Origin: Methylibium sp. NZG
Lineage (GTDB): Bacteria > Pseudomonadota > Gammaproteobacteria > Burkholderiales > Burkholderiaceae_C
DNA: 64,000 nt
NCBI GenBank assembly: GCA_001263235.1
Contig: LGRD01000002.1
Location: 62,001-126,000 of the forward strand
Direction of reading: 5' to 3'
Each line of letters opens with the position of its first letter. The stretch's first letter is position 1. Below, piece after piece: positions 48,181 through 56,980 of this stretch. The position numbers were made by a program, and so were the translations under genes. A model generated the notes under the pieces. The model was not told the origin of the DNA and searched no databases. It saw nothing but the letters and a program-made list of their open reading frames with translations.

Positions 48181-48807
48181 CTAGTAGAGGGTGGCTTGCA
48201 CGCGCGCAGGCAAGGCCTGGTCGTAGGCGTCGGCGTCGATCTCGGTGGCAGTCAGCGCCGACAGGATCGTGCCGGTGCTGGGCAGGCGGCTGCGCTCGAT
48301 CTGCGCCGCCGCGTCCCACAGGCGCGATCGCACGAGCGCCTTGGCGCACTGGAAAAACACCGTCTCCACCGCCACCACCAGCACGGTAGCGGGCGGCTTG
48401 CCGCTGACGGTGAATCGCTGCAACAACGCGGGGTCGGCGCTGATCGTTGCGCGGCCGTTCACGCGCAGCGTTTCGTTCACGCCGGGGATCAGGAAGATCA
48501 GTGCCACGCGCGGGTCAACGAGCAGGTTGCGCAGGCTGTCCAGCCGGTTGTTGCCGCGCCGGTCAGGCACGAGCAGGGTGTGTTCGTCCTGCACGTGTAC
48601 GAAGCCCGGCGCGTCGCCGCGCGGCGACACGTCGAGCCCATCGGGCCCAACGGTCGCCAGCACTGCGAACGGCGAGGCCTCGATCATCGAGCGATAGACC
48701 GGGTGAATGTGGTCGACCTCCTTGCTCAGCGAGGTCTCCGCCGGTTCGCCGTAAAGCGCTTCGAGGGCGGCCACGCTGGCGATGCGGTGCGGGTCGGTCA
48801 GCGACAT
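48181..48807 (-). CDS. PNPOx-family flavin protein in the box operon
   Basis: A 208-residue split-barrel FMN-binding protein, similar to pyridoxamine 5-phosphate oxidase-like proteins of the MSMEG_1061 (TIGR04025) group. HPVYRSMIEASPFAVLATVG, DVSPRGDAPGFVHV and PGVNETLRVNGRATIS are typical. It sits between boxB and boxA in the operon, an unusual position. It could be a flavin reductase or detoxification partner of the epoxidase, but its job is not known. The start at 48807 is chosen by family start; a further in-frame stretch crosses the intergenic repeat. Confidence 0.8.
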   Translation of the reverse strand: MSLTDPHRIASVAALEALYGEPAETSLSKEVDHIHPVYRSMIEASPFAVLATVGPDGLDVSPRGDAPGFVHVQDEHTLLVPDRRGNNRLDSLRNLLVDPRVALIFLIPGVNETLRVNGRATISADPALLQRFTVSGKPPATVLVVAVETVFFQCAKALVRSRLWDAAAQIERSRLPSTGTILSALTATEIDADAYDQALPARVQATLY

Positions 48808-48858
48808 GGCTCGGTTCCTGCGAAGGTTCAGTCGGTCCGAATCGTACCGGGCAAGGCT

Positions 48859-48972
48859 CTTCTCCCTCGCCCCTTTGGGGAGAGGGCTGGGGTGAGAGGC
48901 CCGCAGTGCGCTACGGCGCCACGGGTGCCACGCGCGCCCCCACCCCAACCCTCCCCCAGCGGGGGAGGGGGC
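48859..48972. repeat. Inverted REP/BIME-like element between boxB and the flavoprotein gene
   Basis: Two GC-rich, mutually inverted units (48859-48899 and 48934-48972) each contain a hairpin of the CTCCC...GGGGAG type next to a GGGGTG stretch. The element ends four bases from the boxB stop. It could stabilise the upstream boxCB message or limit transcription into the downstream genes. Confidence 0.65.
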
Positions 48973-48975
48973 CGA

Positions 48976-50403
<1,428 letters not shown>

Positions 50404-50446
50404 GGGGTGCTCGCTGCCTGTGATGCGTGTGATGTTTGCGTGCCGC

Positions 50447-52114
50447 TCAAACTCTGTTCCAGTCGAACCGCGCCTTGTTGCCCGTGCCGTAAACCTTCAA
50501 TGCGCCGCCTTCACCGACCGCGTTCGGCCGGATGAAGATCCAGTTCTGCCATGCGGTCAGCCGGCCGAAGATGCGCGTTTCCATCGTCTCCGCGCCGGCG
50601 AAGCGCAGGTTGGCTTCCATGCCGGTCAATGCGTCGGGCGACATGCTGGCGCGTTCTTCGAGCGCAATGCGCACTTCGTCGGCCCAGTCGATGTCGTCGG
50701 GGGCCGAGGTGACGAGGCCCAGCGTCATGGCTTCATCGGCATCGATCGCCTTTCCAATCGTCCCTTGCGCTGCGCCGATCTCGGCGGCGTCGCCATAGAA
50801 GCGCCGCTGCAGGCGCGTCTCGTGGCTCACCATCGGGAAGGTGCCGAAGTTCATTGCCGACAGCGCGATCTTCGGCGCAGCGTCTGGCTCATCCGGCAGC
50901 GCCAGCATGTAGCTGCGGTCGGCGGCCAGCGCGATCTCGAGCAGGGTGCCGGCGAAGCACGAACCGCGTTCGATCAGCGCGAACATCGAGCGCGACGACA
51001 CGTCCAGCCGCGCCAGCGTGCGGCGCAGCAGGCCGATGGTCTCGCGCACGAACCAGTGGTTCTGGTGCGCGGCCAGGGTCGCGTCCATCGCCAGCACCGC
51101 ATCCACGCTGCCTTCGGTCTTCAGGATCCAGGTGCCGATGTCGAGCTCGTTGGTGCGCAGGTGCAGGATGGCGTCTTCGAGTTCGCGCGCCATCTGCAGC
51201 GGGTACCAGCTCGAGCCGGCGGCTTCGATGCCGGGCACGTCGGTGGGCTGTGCGCCGGTGGGCGCCTTCACGGTCAAGGTGGCGGTGCGGCCGGCGCGGT
51301 CGATCACCACGGCAACAAAGCCGTAGGTCACCGCATCGGCCGCAAGCTTCTTGTTCAGCGGCGTCAGCGCCACGCCCTTGGCACTGGCCGGCCTGTCGCT
51401 GCCGGCGGCGAGTTCGAGCGCGCGCTCCTGCACGCGCTGAGCGAAGGCCTGCGTCTTCACCGTCTCGTCCACCAGCCGCCACTGCACTGCCTTCTTGCCG
51501 CGCACGCCTTCACTCGTGGTGCAGAAGATGTCGGCATGGTCGTGGCGCACCTTGCGCTTGTCGGTCAGGCGCGTCAGGCCGCCGGTGCCGGGCAGCACGC
51601 CCAGCAGCGGCACCTCCGGCAGGCTCACCGACGAGGAGCGGTCGTCCACCAGGATGATCTGGTCGCATGCCGCGGCCAGCTCGTAGCCGCCGCCAGCGCA
51701 GGCGCCGTTCACCGCCGCGAGGAACTTCAGGCCGCTGTGGCGGCTGGAGTCTTCCAGCCCGTTGCGGGTCTCGTTGGTGAACTTGCAGAAGTTGACCTTC
51801 CACGCATGGCTGCTCTTGCCCAGCATGAAGATGTTGGCGCCCGAGCAGAACACCCGGTCGCGCCCGCTGGTGACGATGACGGTGCGCACCTCCGGGTGCT
51901 CGAAGCGGATGCGCTGCACCGCGTCGTTCAACTCCACGTCCACGCCCAGGTCGTAGCTGTTGAGCTTGAGCTTGTAGCCCTCGCGCAGGCCGGCGTCCTC
52001 ATTGATGGCCATCACCAGCGTGGCCACCGGGCCCTCGAACTTCATGCTCCAGTGTTTGTACAGCTCGGGGCGGGTTTCGTAGTTGACGGGGGCAGGGACA
52101 TGGGTGTCGGTCAT
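50447..52114 (-). CDS. boxC: 2,3-epoxybenzoyl-CoA dihydrolase BoxC
   Basis: A 555-residue crotonase-superfamily enzyme that opens the epoxide ring to dehydroadipyl-CoA semialdehyde and formate. Visible segments are DRVFCSGANIFMLGKSSHAW, AVNGACAGGGYELAAACDQI and EVPLLGVLPGTGGLTRLTDK, and a second crotonase-like half follows. GGAGG lies 5 bases before the ATG at 52114; an upstream frame crosses the operator and is not coding. It is the first gene of the boxC-boxB operon, behind a well-formed sigma-70 promoter. Confidence 0.95.
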   Translation of the reverse strand: MTDTHVPAPVNYETRPELYKHWSMKFEGPVATLVMAINEDAGLREGYKLKLNSYDLGVDVELNDAVQRIRFEHPEVRTVIVTSGRDRVFCSGANIFMLGKSSHAWKVNFCKFTNETRNGLEDSSRHSGLKFLAAVNGACAGGGYELAAACDQIILVDDRSSSVSLPEVPLLGVLPGTGGLTRLTDKRKVRHDHADIFCTTSEGVRGKKAVQWRLVDETVKTQAFAQRVQERALELAAGSDRPASAKGVALTPLNKKLAADAVTYGFVAVVIDRAGRTATLTVKAPTGAQPTDVPGIEAAGSSWYPLQMARELEDAILHLRTNELDIGTWILKTEGSVDAVLAMDATLAAHQNHWFVRETIGLLRRTLARLDVSSRSMFALIERGSCFAGTLLEIALAADRSYMLALPDEPDAAPKIALSAMNFGTFPMVSHETRLQRRFYGDAAEIGAAQGTIGKAIDADEAMTLGLVTSAPDDIDWADEVRIALEERASMSPDALTGMEANLRFAGAETMETRIFGRLTAWQNWIFIRPNAVGEGGALKVYGTGNKARFDWNRV

Positions 52115-52141
52115 GGGTTCCTCCGGGGCGATCGGGTCTAA

Positions 52142-52202
52142 GCAGTATGTTGCATTCGATTCGCAGTGACTGCAATTTAATGCATGCACATCGTCCCGTC
52201 AA
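52142..52202 (-). promoter_or_regulatory. boxC promoter with candidate BoxR operators
   Basis: On the minus strand TTGACG (52197-52202) and TAAATT (52174-52179) are 17 bp apart, a good sigma-70 promoter. TGCA occurs at 52151-52154, 52171-52174, 52181-52184 and 52185-52188, mostly in 10-bp steps, overlapping the spacer and -10. The 13-mer GCAGTATGTTGCA (52142-52154) recurs at the other box promoter. Confidence 0.78.
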
Positions 52203-52212
52203 GGAAAAGTCG

Positions 52213-53118
52213 TCAGGCCGGGTTTGCGATCACCGTGGCCAGGCGCTCCTTCAAGCCTGCAAAGGCGTCGGCCAGGCTCAACTCGCTGGTGTCGAGCACC
52301 TCGTCGGCCTTGGAATAGAAGGCCGCGCGGCTCTCCAGGATGCGCCGCAGGTCGTTCATCGCCTCGGCATTGCCCGAGTTGCCCGCCATCGGCCGCGTGT
52401 CGCCCTGCGCCAGCACGCGGCTCATGTGCTCCTCGGGGGTGGCGCGCAGCCACACGCTGTAGCAATGCGCCAGCAGCAGGTTGAAGGTGGCTGGGTCGGA
52501 GACGATGCCCCCCGGCGTGGCGATCACCGCGCGCGGGTGGCGCTGGATCGTGTCTTCGAGCGCGCGCCGTTCGTAGCGCCGGTAGGCCGCCGGGCCGTAG
52601 AGCGAGTGGATCTCGGCCAAGCTGCAGCCGGCCACCGCTTCCACGCTCCGGTTCAACTCGACGAACGGCACGCCCCAGTGTTCGGCCAGCAGGCGCCCGA
52701 GCGTGCTCTTGCCGGCACCGCGCAGGCCGACGAGCGCCACGCGCTGACGCCGCGCCGCCTCGCTGGCCGGGGCGCCGAACACGCTGGCCAGCGCGGCACG
52801 CGCCTGCGCCAGCTCGGGCTCGCTGCGGCCCCGCAAAATCTCGCGGATCATCAGCCACTCCGGCGAGCTGGCGGTCTCGTCGCCCACCAGTTCGGCCAGC
52901 GTGCAGTTGAGCGCTTGTGCGAGTTGCCGCAGAAACTGGATCGACGCGTTGCCCACGCCCATCTCGACATTGGCGAGGTGCCGCTCCGACACGTCGGCCG
53001 CCTTGGCCAGGCCCTTGCGCGTGAGCCCCCGGCGCGATCGCAGGGCCCGCGTGCGCTCGCCCAGCGAGGCCAGGAACGGGTCTTTCGAATCGGGGTCGGC
53101 GGAGGGGCTGGCGTCCAC
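52213..53118 (-). CDS. boxR: BoxR-type regulator: HTH plus shikimate-kinase-like domain
   Basis: A 301-residue regulator. Residues about 20-90 are an XRE helix-turn-helix (LRSRRGLTRKGLAKAADVSE, RHLANVEMGVGNASIQFLRQ). The rest is a shikimate-kinase-like domain with the P-loop VGLRGAGKSTLGRLLA and a RYERRALED segment. BoxR/BzdR repressors have this layout and release DNA when they bind benzoyl-CoA. A GTG at 53118 is chosen; the only upstream ATG (53163) falls inside the TGCA operator, which argues against it. It may repress both its own region and boxC. Confidence 0.9.
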   Translation of the reverse strand: MDASPSADPDSKDPFLASLGERTRALRSRRGLTRKGLAKAADVSERHLANVEMGVGNASIQFLRQLAQALNCTLAELVGDETASSPEWLMIREILRGRSEPELAQARAALASVFGAPASEAARRQRVALVGLRGAGKSTLGRLLAEHWGVPFVELNRSVEAVAGCSLAEIHSLYGPAAYRRYERRALEDTIQRHPRAVIATPGGIVSDPATFNLLLAHCYSVWLRATPEEHMSRVLAQGDTRPMAGNSGNAEAMNDLRRILESRAAFYSKADEVLDTSELSLADAFAGLKERLATVIANPA

Positions 53119-53120
53119 GG

Positions 53121-53148
53121 TTGATCTCTTTCGGGCCTCGGCTATACT
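53121..53148 (+). promoter_or_regulatory. Candidate promoter of the benzoate-CoA ligase operon
   Basis: TTGATC (53121-53126) and TATACT (53143-53148) are 16 bp apart. The start site would be near 53155, right at the first TGCA of the operator. The same stretch contains possible -10 bases for boxR on the other strand. Confidence 0.6.
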
Positions 53149-53155
53149 ACAAAAC

Positions 53156-53179
53156 TGCAACATACTGCATCTAGATGCA
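53156..53179. promoter_or_regulatory. Candidate BoxR operator, three TGCA in 10-bp phase
   Basis: TGCA occurs at 53156, 53166 and 53176, each separated by exactly six bases. The same spacing and the shared 13-mer TGCAACATACTGC are found at the boxC promoter. TGCA repeats are the reported recognition element of BzdR/BoxR repressors. Confidence 0.78.
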
Positions 53180-53223
53180 GAGCCAACGGCATTCTAGTGG
53201 TGTTGCCCCGCCAGGAGACAAAC

Positions 53224-54825
53224 ATGAGCCCCCTGCCCACGCCGGACGTGCCGCAAGCGCCGCCCGAACGCTTCAACGTCGCTGCGCACCTGCTTGCCTT
53301 GAATGCGCGGCGAGGCGCGGTCACCGCCTACATCGACGACGATCAGCGCCTGAGCTACGCCGAACTCGACGACCGCGTTCGCCGCTGCGCCGCCGGCCTG
53401 CTGGGCCTGGGCCTGCGGCGCGAGGAGCGCGTGCTGGTGGTGATGCAGGACAGCGTGGACTTCCCCGTCGCCTTCCTCGGCGCGCTGTACGCCGGTATCG
53501 TGCCGGTGCCGGTGAACACGCTGCTCACCGCCGACGACTACGCCTACATGCTGGCGCACAGCCGCGCGCGGGCGGTGCTGGTGTCGGCGCCGCTGTTGCC
53601 GGTGGTGGGCGCGGCGTTGGCGGCGACCGAGGACAAGCTGCCGCTGATCGTGTCGGCTCGCGTGCCGGGTGGCGGTGCGACGCCCGCCAACGCGCGCTCC
53701 TTCGACAGCCTGCTCGACGCCGCACCGCTCGCGCAGCCCGCCGACACGCGGGCCGACGAGATCGGCTTCTGGTTGTACTCGTCCGGCTCCACCGGGCGGC
53801 CCAAGGGCACGGTGCACACCCACGCCAACCTGTACTGGACGGCGGCGCTCTACGGCACGCCCGTGCTCGGCCTGCGCGAGGGCGACGTGTGCTTCTCGGC
53901 CGCCAAGCTGTTCTTCGCCTACGGCTTGGGCAATGGGCTGACGTTCCCGCTCAGCGTCGGCGCCACGACGGTGCTGATGGCCGAACGGCCGACGCCGCAG
54001 GCGGTGTTCAAGCGCTGGACGGAGCAGGGCGTGACGGTGTTCTTCGGTGCGCCGACCGGCTACGCCGGCATGCTCGCCTCAAGCGATCTGCCGGCGCGCG
54101 CGCGGGTAAAGCTGCGGCTGTGCTCGTCGGCCGGCGAAGCGCTGCCGCGCGAGATCGGCGAGCGCTTCACCGCGCACTTCGGCGCAGAGATCGTCGACGG
54201 GCTGGGCTCGACCGAGATGCTGCACATCTTCCTGTCCAACCGCCCCGGCGACGTGCGCTACGGCACCTCGGGCCGCGCCGTGCAGGGCTACACGCTGAAG
54301 CTGCTGACCGAAGGGGGGTTGGAGGCGCCGCAGGGCGAGATCGGCGACCTGTACGTCAGCGGCCCGACCTCGGCGCTGATGTACTGGGGCAACCGCGACA
54401 AATCGCGCTCCACCTTCCAGGGCGAGTGGACGCGCACCGGCGACAAGTACTCGGTCGACGAGACCGGCGCCTACGTCTATGCCGGCCGCAGCGACGACAT
54501 GCTCAAGGTCAGCGGCATCTATGTCTCGCCGTTCGAGGTGGAGGCCACGCTGATGCAGCACGCGGCGGTGCTCGAATGCGCCGTGATCGGCGCGCAGGAC
54601 ACCGACGGCCTGACCAAGACGAAGGCCTACGTCGTGCTGAAGGCTGGGCAAGCGGCGAGCGAAGACGAACTGAAGGCCTTCGTGAAGGAGCGCCTGGCAG
54701 CGTACAAGTACCCGCGCGCGATCGAGTTCATCGCAGAGTTGCCGAAGACCGCGACCGGCAAGATTCAGCGCTTCCGCCTGCGCGAACGCGAAGGCAAGGG
54801 CTTGCAAGGCAAGGCCGGCGCGTGA
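53224..54825 (+). CDS. bclA: Benzoate-CoA ligase
   Basis: A 533-residue acyl-CoA synthetase that activates benzoate to benzoyl-CoA. The AMP-binding motif is YSSGSTGRPKGTVHTH near residue 185; GLGSTEMLHIFLSNRPGDVR and YAGRSDDMLKVSGIYVSPFE are typical of benzoate-CoA ligases. The catalytic lysine is in PKTATGKIQRFRLRE. AGGAG precedes the ATG at 53224; a GTG at 53197 is a weaker alternative. It is the first gene of the rightward operon, controlled from the shared boxR region, and overlaps the next gene by 4 bp. Confidence 0.94.
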   Translation: MSPLPTPDVPQAPPERFNVAAHLLALNARRGAVTAYIDDDQRLSYAELDDRVRRCAAGLLGLGLRREERVLVVMQDSVDFPVAFLGALYAGIVPVPVNTLLTADDYAYMLAHSRARAVLVSAPLLPVVGAALAATEDKLPLIVSARVPGGGATPANARSFDSLLDAAPLAQPADTRADEIGFWLYSSGSTGRPKGTVHTHANLYWTAALYGTPVLGLREGDVCFSAAKLFFAYGLGNGLTFPLSVGATTVLMAERPTPQAVFKRWTEQGVTVFFGAPTGYAGMLASSDLPARARVKLRLCSSAGEALPREIGERFTAHFGAEIVDGLGSTEMLHIFLSNRPGDVRYGTSGRAVQGYTLKLLTEGGLEAPQGEIGDLYVSGPTSALMYWGNRDKSRSTFQGEWTRTGDKYSVDETGAYVYAGRSDDMLKVSGIYVSPFEVEATLMQHAAVLECAVIGAQDTDGLTKTKAYVVLKAGQAASEDELKAFVKERLAAYKYPRAIEFIAELPKTATGKIQRFRLREREGKGLQGKAGA

Positions 54826-55631
54826 GCAGCGTCACCGCCGAGGTGCAGTTCGCGGCGCTGCAATGGCGCGGCCGGCCGCTGCGGCTGGAGTACCAGTGGG
54901 TCGGGGCGCAACACACCGATGCCGACCCCGCGCAGCCAGTGATCGTGTTCCTGCACGAGGGCCTGGGCTCGCTCGCGATGTGGAAGGACTTCCCCGCGCG
55001 CTTGTGCGAGCGGCTCGGTCTGCGCGGCCTGGTGTTCTCGCGCTACGGCTACGGCCGCTCAACGTCGAAGCCCGCCGAAGAACGCTGGCCGCCGAGTTTC
55101 ATGCACGAGCAGGCGCACGACGTGCTGCCGATGTTGTTCGCCGTTCTCGGCGTTCAGCGCCCCTGGCTGTTCGGCCACAGCGACGGCGGCTCGATCGCGC
55201 TGCTGCATGCAGCCAGGTTCGACGTGGCCGGGCTGGTGGTCGTGGCACCGCACCTGTTCGTCGAAGACGTGTCGATCGCCAGCATCCAGAAGGCTCGCGA
55301 TGCCTACGAGACGACCGACCTGAGGCAGCGCCTCGCCCGCTACCACGACGACCCCGACTCGGCCTTCCGCGGCTGGAACGACGTCTGGCTCGACCCCGCG
55401 TTCAGGCGATGGAACGTCGAGGCCGAACTCGCCACGATCGCCGCGCCGGTGCTGGCTGTGCAGGGCGCCGACGACGAATACGGCACGCTGGCGCAGATCG
55501 AGCGCATCCGCCACGCATTGCCGAAAACCCGCTTGTGCGTGATCGACGAATGCGGACACTCCCCTCATCGCGATCAGCCCGCGTTGCTGATGCAGCACAC
55601 GGCGGACTTCATCCGCGAAGTCCGCCGTTGA
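54822..55631 (+). CDS. Alpha/beta hydrolase of the box cluster
   Basis: A 269-residue alpha/beta hydrolase, GTG start overlapping the ligase stop (GTGA). The nucleophile elbow is LFGHSDGGSIALLHAA, the oxyanion loop FLHEGLGSLAMWKDF, and the histidine lies in IDECGHSPHRDQPALL; an acid follows VQGADDEYGTL. Members of this group are often found in box clusters and may hydrolyse a CoA-ester or lactone by-product, but no activity is established here. It is translationally coupled to the ligase. Confidence 0.88.
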   Translation: MSSVTAEVQFAALQWRGRPLRLEYQWVGAQHTDADPAQPVIVFLHEGLGSLAMWKDFPARLCERLGLRGLVFSRYGYGRSTSKPAEERWPPSFMHEQAHDVLPMLFAVLGVQRPWLFGHSDGGSIALLHAARFDVAGLVVVAPHLFVEDVSIASIQKARDAYETTDLRQRLARYHDDPDSAFRGWNDVWLDPAFRRWNVEAELATIAAPVLAVQGADDEYGTLAQIERIRHALPKTRLCVIDECGHSPHRDQPALLMQHTADFIREVRR

Positions 55632-55676
55632 ATCGCGTACACCACAATCCTTTTTCACTTTGAGCAGGAGCCTCGC

Positions 55677-56846
55677 ATGCGCACCCCCACCCTCTTCACC
55701 ACAGCCATCGGCACACTGGCCCTGGCCGCCAGCGTCGGCGCCCACGCGCAGGCCAGCGGCCCGATCAAGGTCGGCCTGATGCTGCCGGCCACCGGCACGT
55801 TCGCCGCCCTCGGCGTCGCGATTGAAAACGGCTTCAAGCTGTACGTGCAGGAGCAGGGCGGCAAGCTCGCCGGCCGCGACATCCAGTACTTCAAGGTCGA
55901 TGACGAGAGCGACCCCTCCAAGGGCACCGACAACGTCAACAAGCTCATCAAGCGCGACAACGTCGACGTGATCGTCGGCACCGTGCACTCCGGCGTGGCA
56001 CTCGCCATGGCCAAGGCAGCGAAGGACAGCAACACGCTGCTGATCGTGCCCAACGCCGGCGCGGGCGACATCACCGGGCCGATGTGCGGGCCGAACATCG
56101 TGCGCAGCTCGTTCTCGAACTGGCAGCCGGGTTACGCCACCGGCGTGATCGCAGCGCAAAAAGGCCACAAGCGCGCGATGACGATCACCTGGAACTACGC
56201 CGCCGGCAACGAAACGGTGAAGGGCTTCACCGAGGCCTTCGAGAAGGGTGGCGGCAAGGTCATGAAGGACTTGAACCTGCCGTTTCCGGGGGTGGAGTTC
56301 CAGGCGCTGCTGACCGAGATCGCCGCGCAGAAGCCCGACGTGGTGTTCGCCTTCTTCGCCGGCGGCGGCGCGGTGAAGTTCGTCAAGGACTACGCGGCCG
56401 CGGGCCTGATGAAGACGGTGCCGCTGATGGGCTCGGGCTTCTTGACCGACGGCACGCTGGAGGCCCAAGGTGAGGCCGCGCAAGGCCTCATCACCGCGCT
56501 GCACTATGCCGACAACCTCGACACGCCGCGCAACAACGCCTTCCGCAAGAACTACGCGATCGCCTACAAGGCCAATGCCGACGTGTACGCGGTGCAGGGC
56601 TACGACGCGGCGCAGATCTTCGCGGCCGGCCTGAACGCGGTGAAGGGCGACCTCGCCAAGCGCGACGCGCTGACCGCGGCCATGCGCAAAGTCACCGTCG
56701 ACAGCCCGCGCGGCAAGTTCACGCTGTCGGCCGCCGGCAACCCCGTGCAGGACATGTACATCCGCGAAGCCAAGGGCAAGGACAACGAGTTCCGCGGCGT
56801 GGCCGTGAAGGCGCTGGCCGACCCGGGGCGCGGCTGCAAGTTGTGA
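55677..56846 (+). CDS. Branched-chain/aromatic ABC transporter substrate-binding protein
   Basis: A 389-residue periplasmic binding protein of the LivK type. A signal peptide (IGTLALAASVGAHAQASG) is followed by KVGLMLPATGTFAALGVAIE and the hinge-containing VIVGTVHSGVALAMAKAA. Box clusters often encode such a binding protein with livHMGF genes for benzoate uptake, so the ligand may be benzoate. It is the last gene before an intergenic repeat. Its likely permease and ATPase partners lie 4 kb to the right, split off by the DUF1552/DUF1592 pair. Confidence 0.9.
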   Translation: MRTPTLFTTAIGTLALAASVGAHAQASGPIKVGLMLPATGTFAALGVAIENGFKLYVQEQGGKLAGRDIQYFKVDDESDPSKGTDNVNKLIKRDNVDVIVGTVHSGVALAMAKAAKDSNTLLIVPNAGAGDITGPMCGPNIVRSSFSNWQPGYATGVIAAQKGHKRAMTITWNYAAGNETVKGFTEAFEKGGGKVMKDLNLPFPGVEFQALLTEIAAQKPDVVFAFFAGGGAVKFVKDYAAAGLMKTVPLMGSGFLTDGTLEAQGEAAQGLITALHYADNLDTPRNNAFRKNYAIAYKANADVYAVQGYDAAQIFAAGLNAVKGDLAKRDALTAAMRKVTVDSPRGKFTLSAAGNPVQDMYIREAKGKDNEFRGVAVKALADPGRGCKL

Positions 56847-56862
56847 TCCCCCGCACCTCCCA

Positions 56863-56960
56863 CCGTTCGCCCTGGGCCTGTCGAAGGACCCGACCGTCCT
56901 GAACCTGTCGAAGGGCCTGAGCCTGTCGAAGGGCTTCGACAACCTCAGCCCGAACGGGCG
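56863..56960. repeat. CCTGTCGAAGG repeat with inverted copy
   Basis: Three direct copies of a CCTGTCGAAGG-containing unit (56863-56890, 56893-56917, 56918-56934) are followed by an inverted copy (56933-56959). This motif is a common intergenic repeat in betaproteobacteria. It lies between the binding protein and the convergent DUF1552 gene. Confidence 0.7.
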
Positions 56961-56980
56961 CTGCCCCGGTCGGGCACAGG

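Noticed and set aside
53175-55631. Single long plus-strand frame covering ligase and hydrolase
   Set aside because: The first 1.6 kb is an off-frame read of the ligase gene; only the last 269 codons, from the GTG at 54822, are real.
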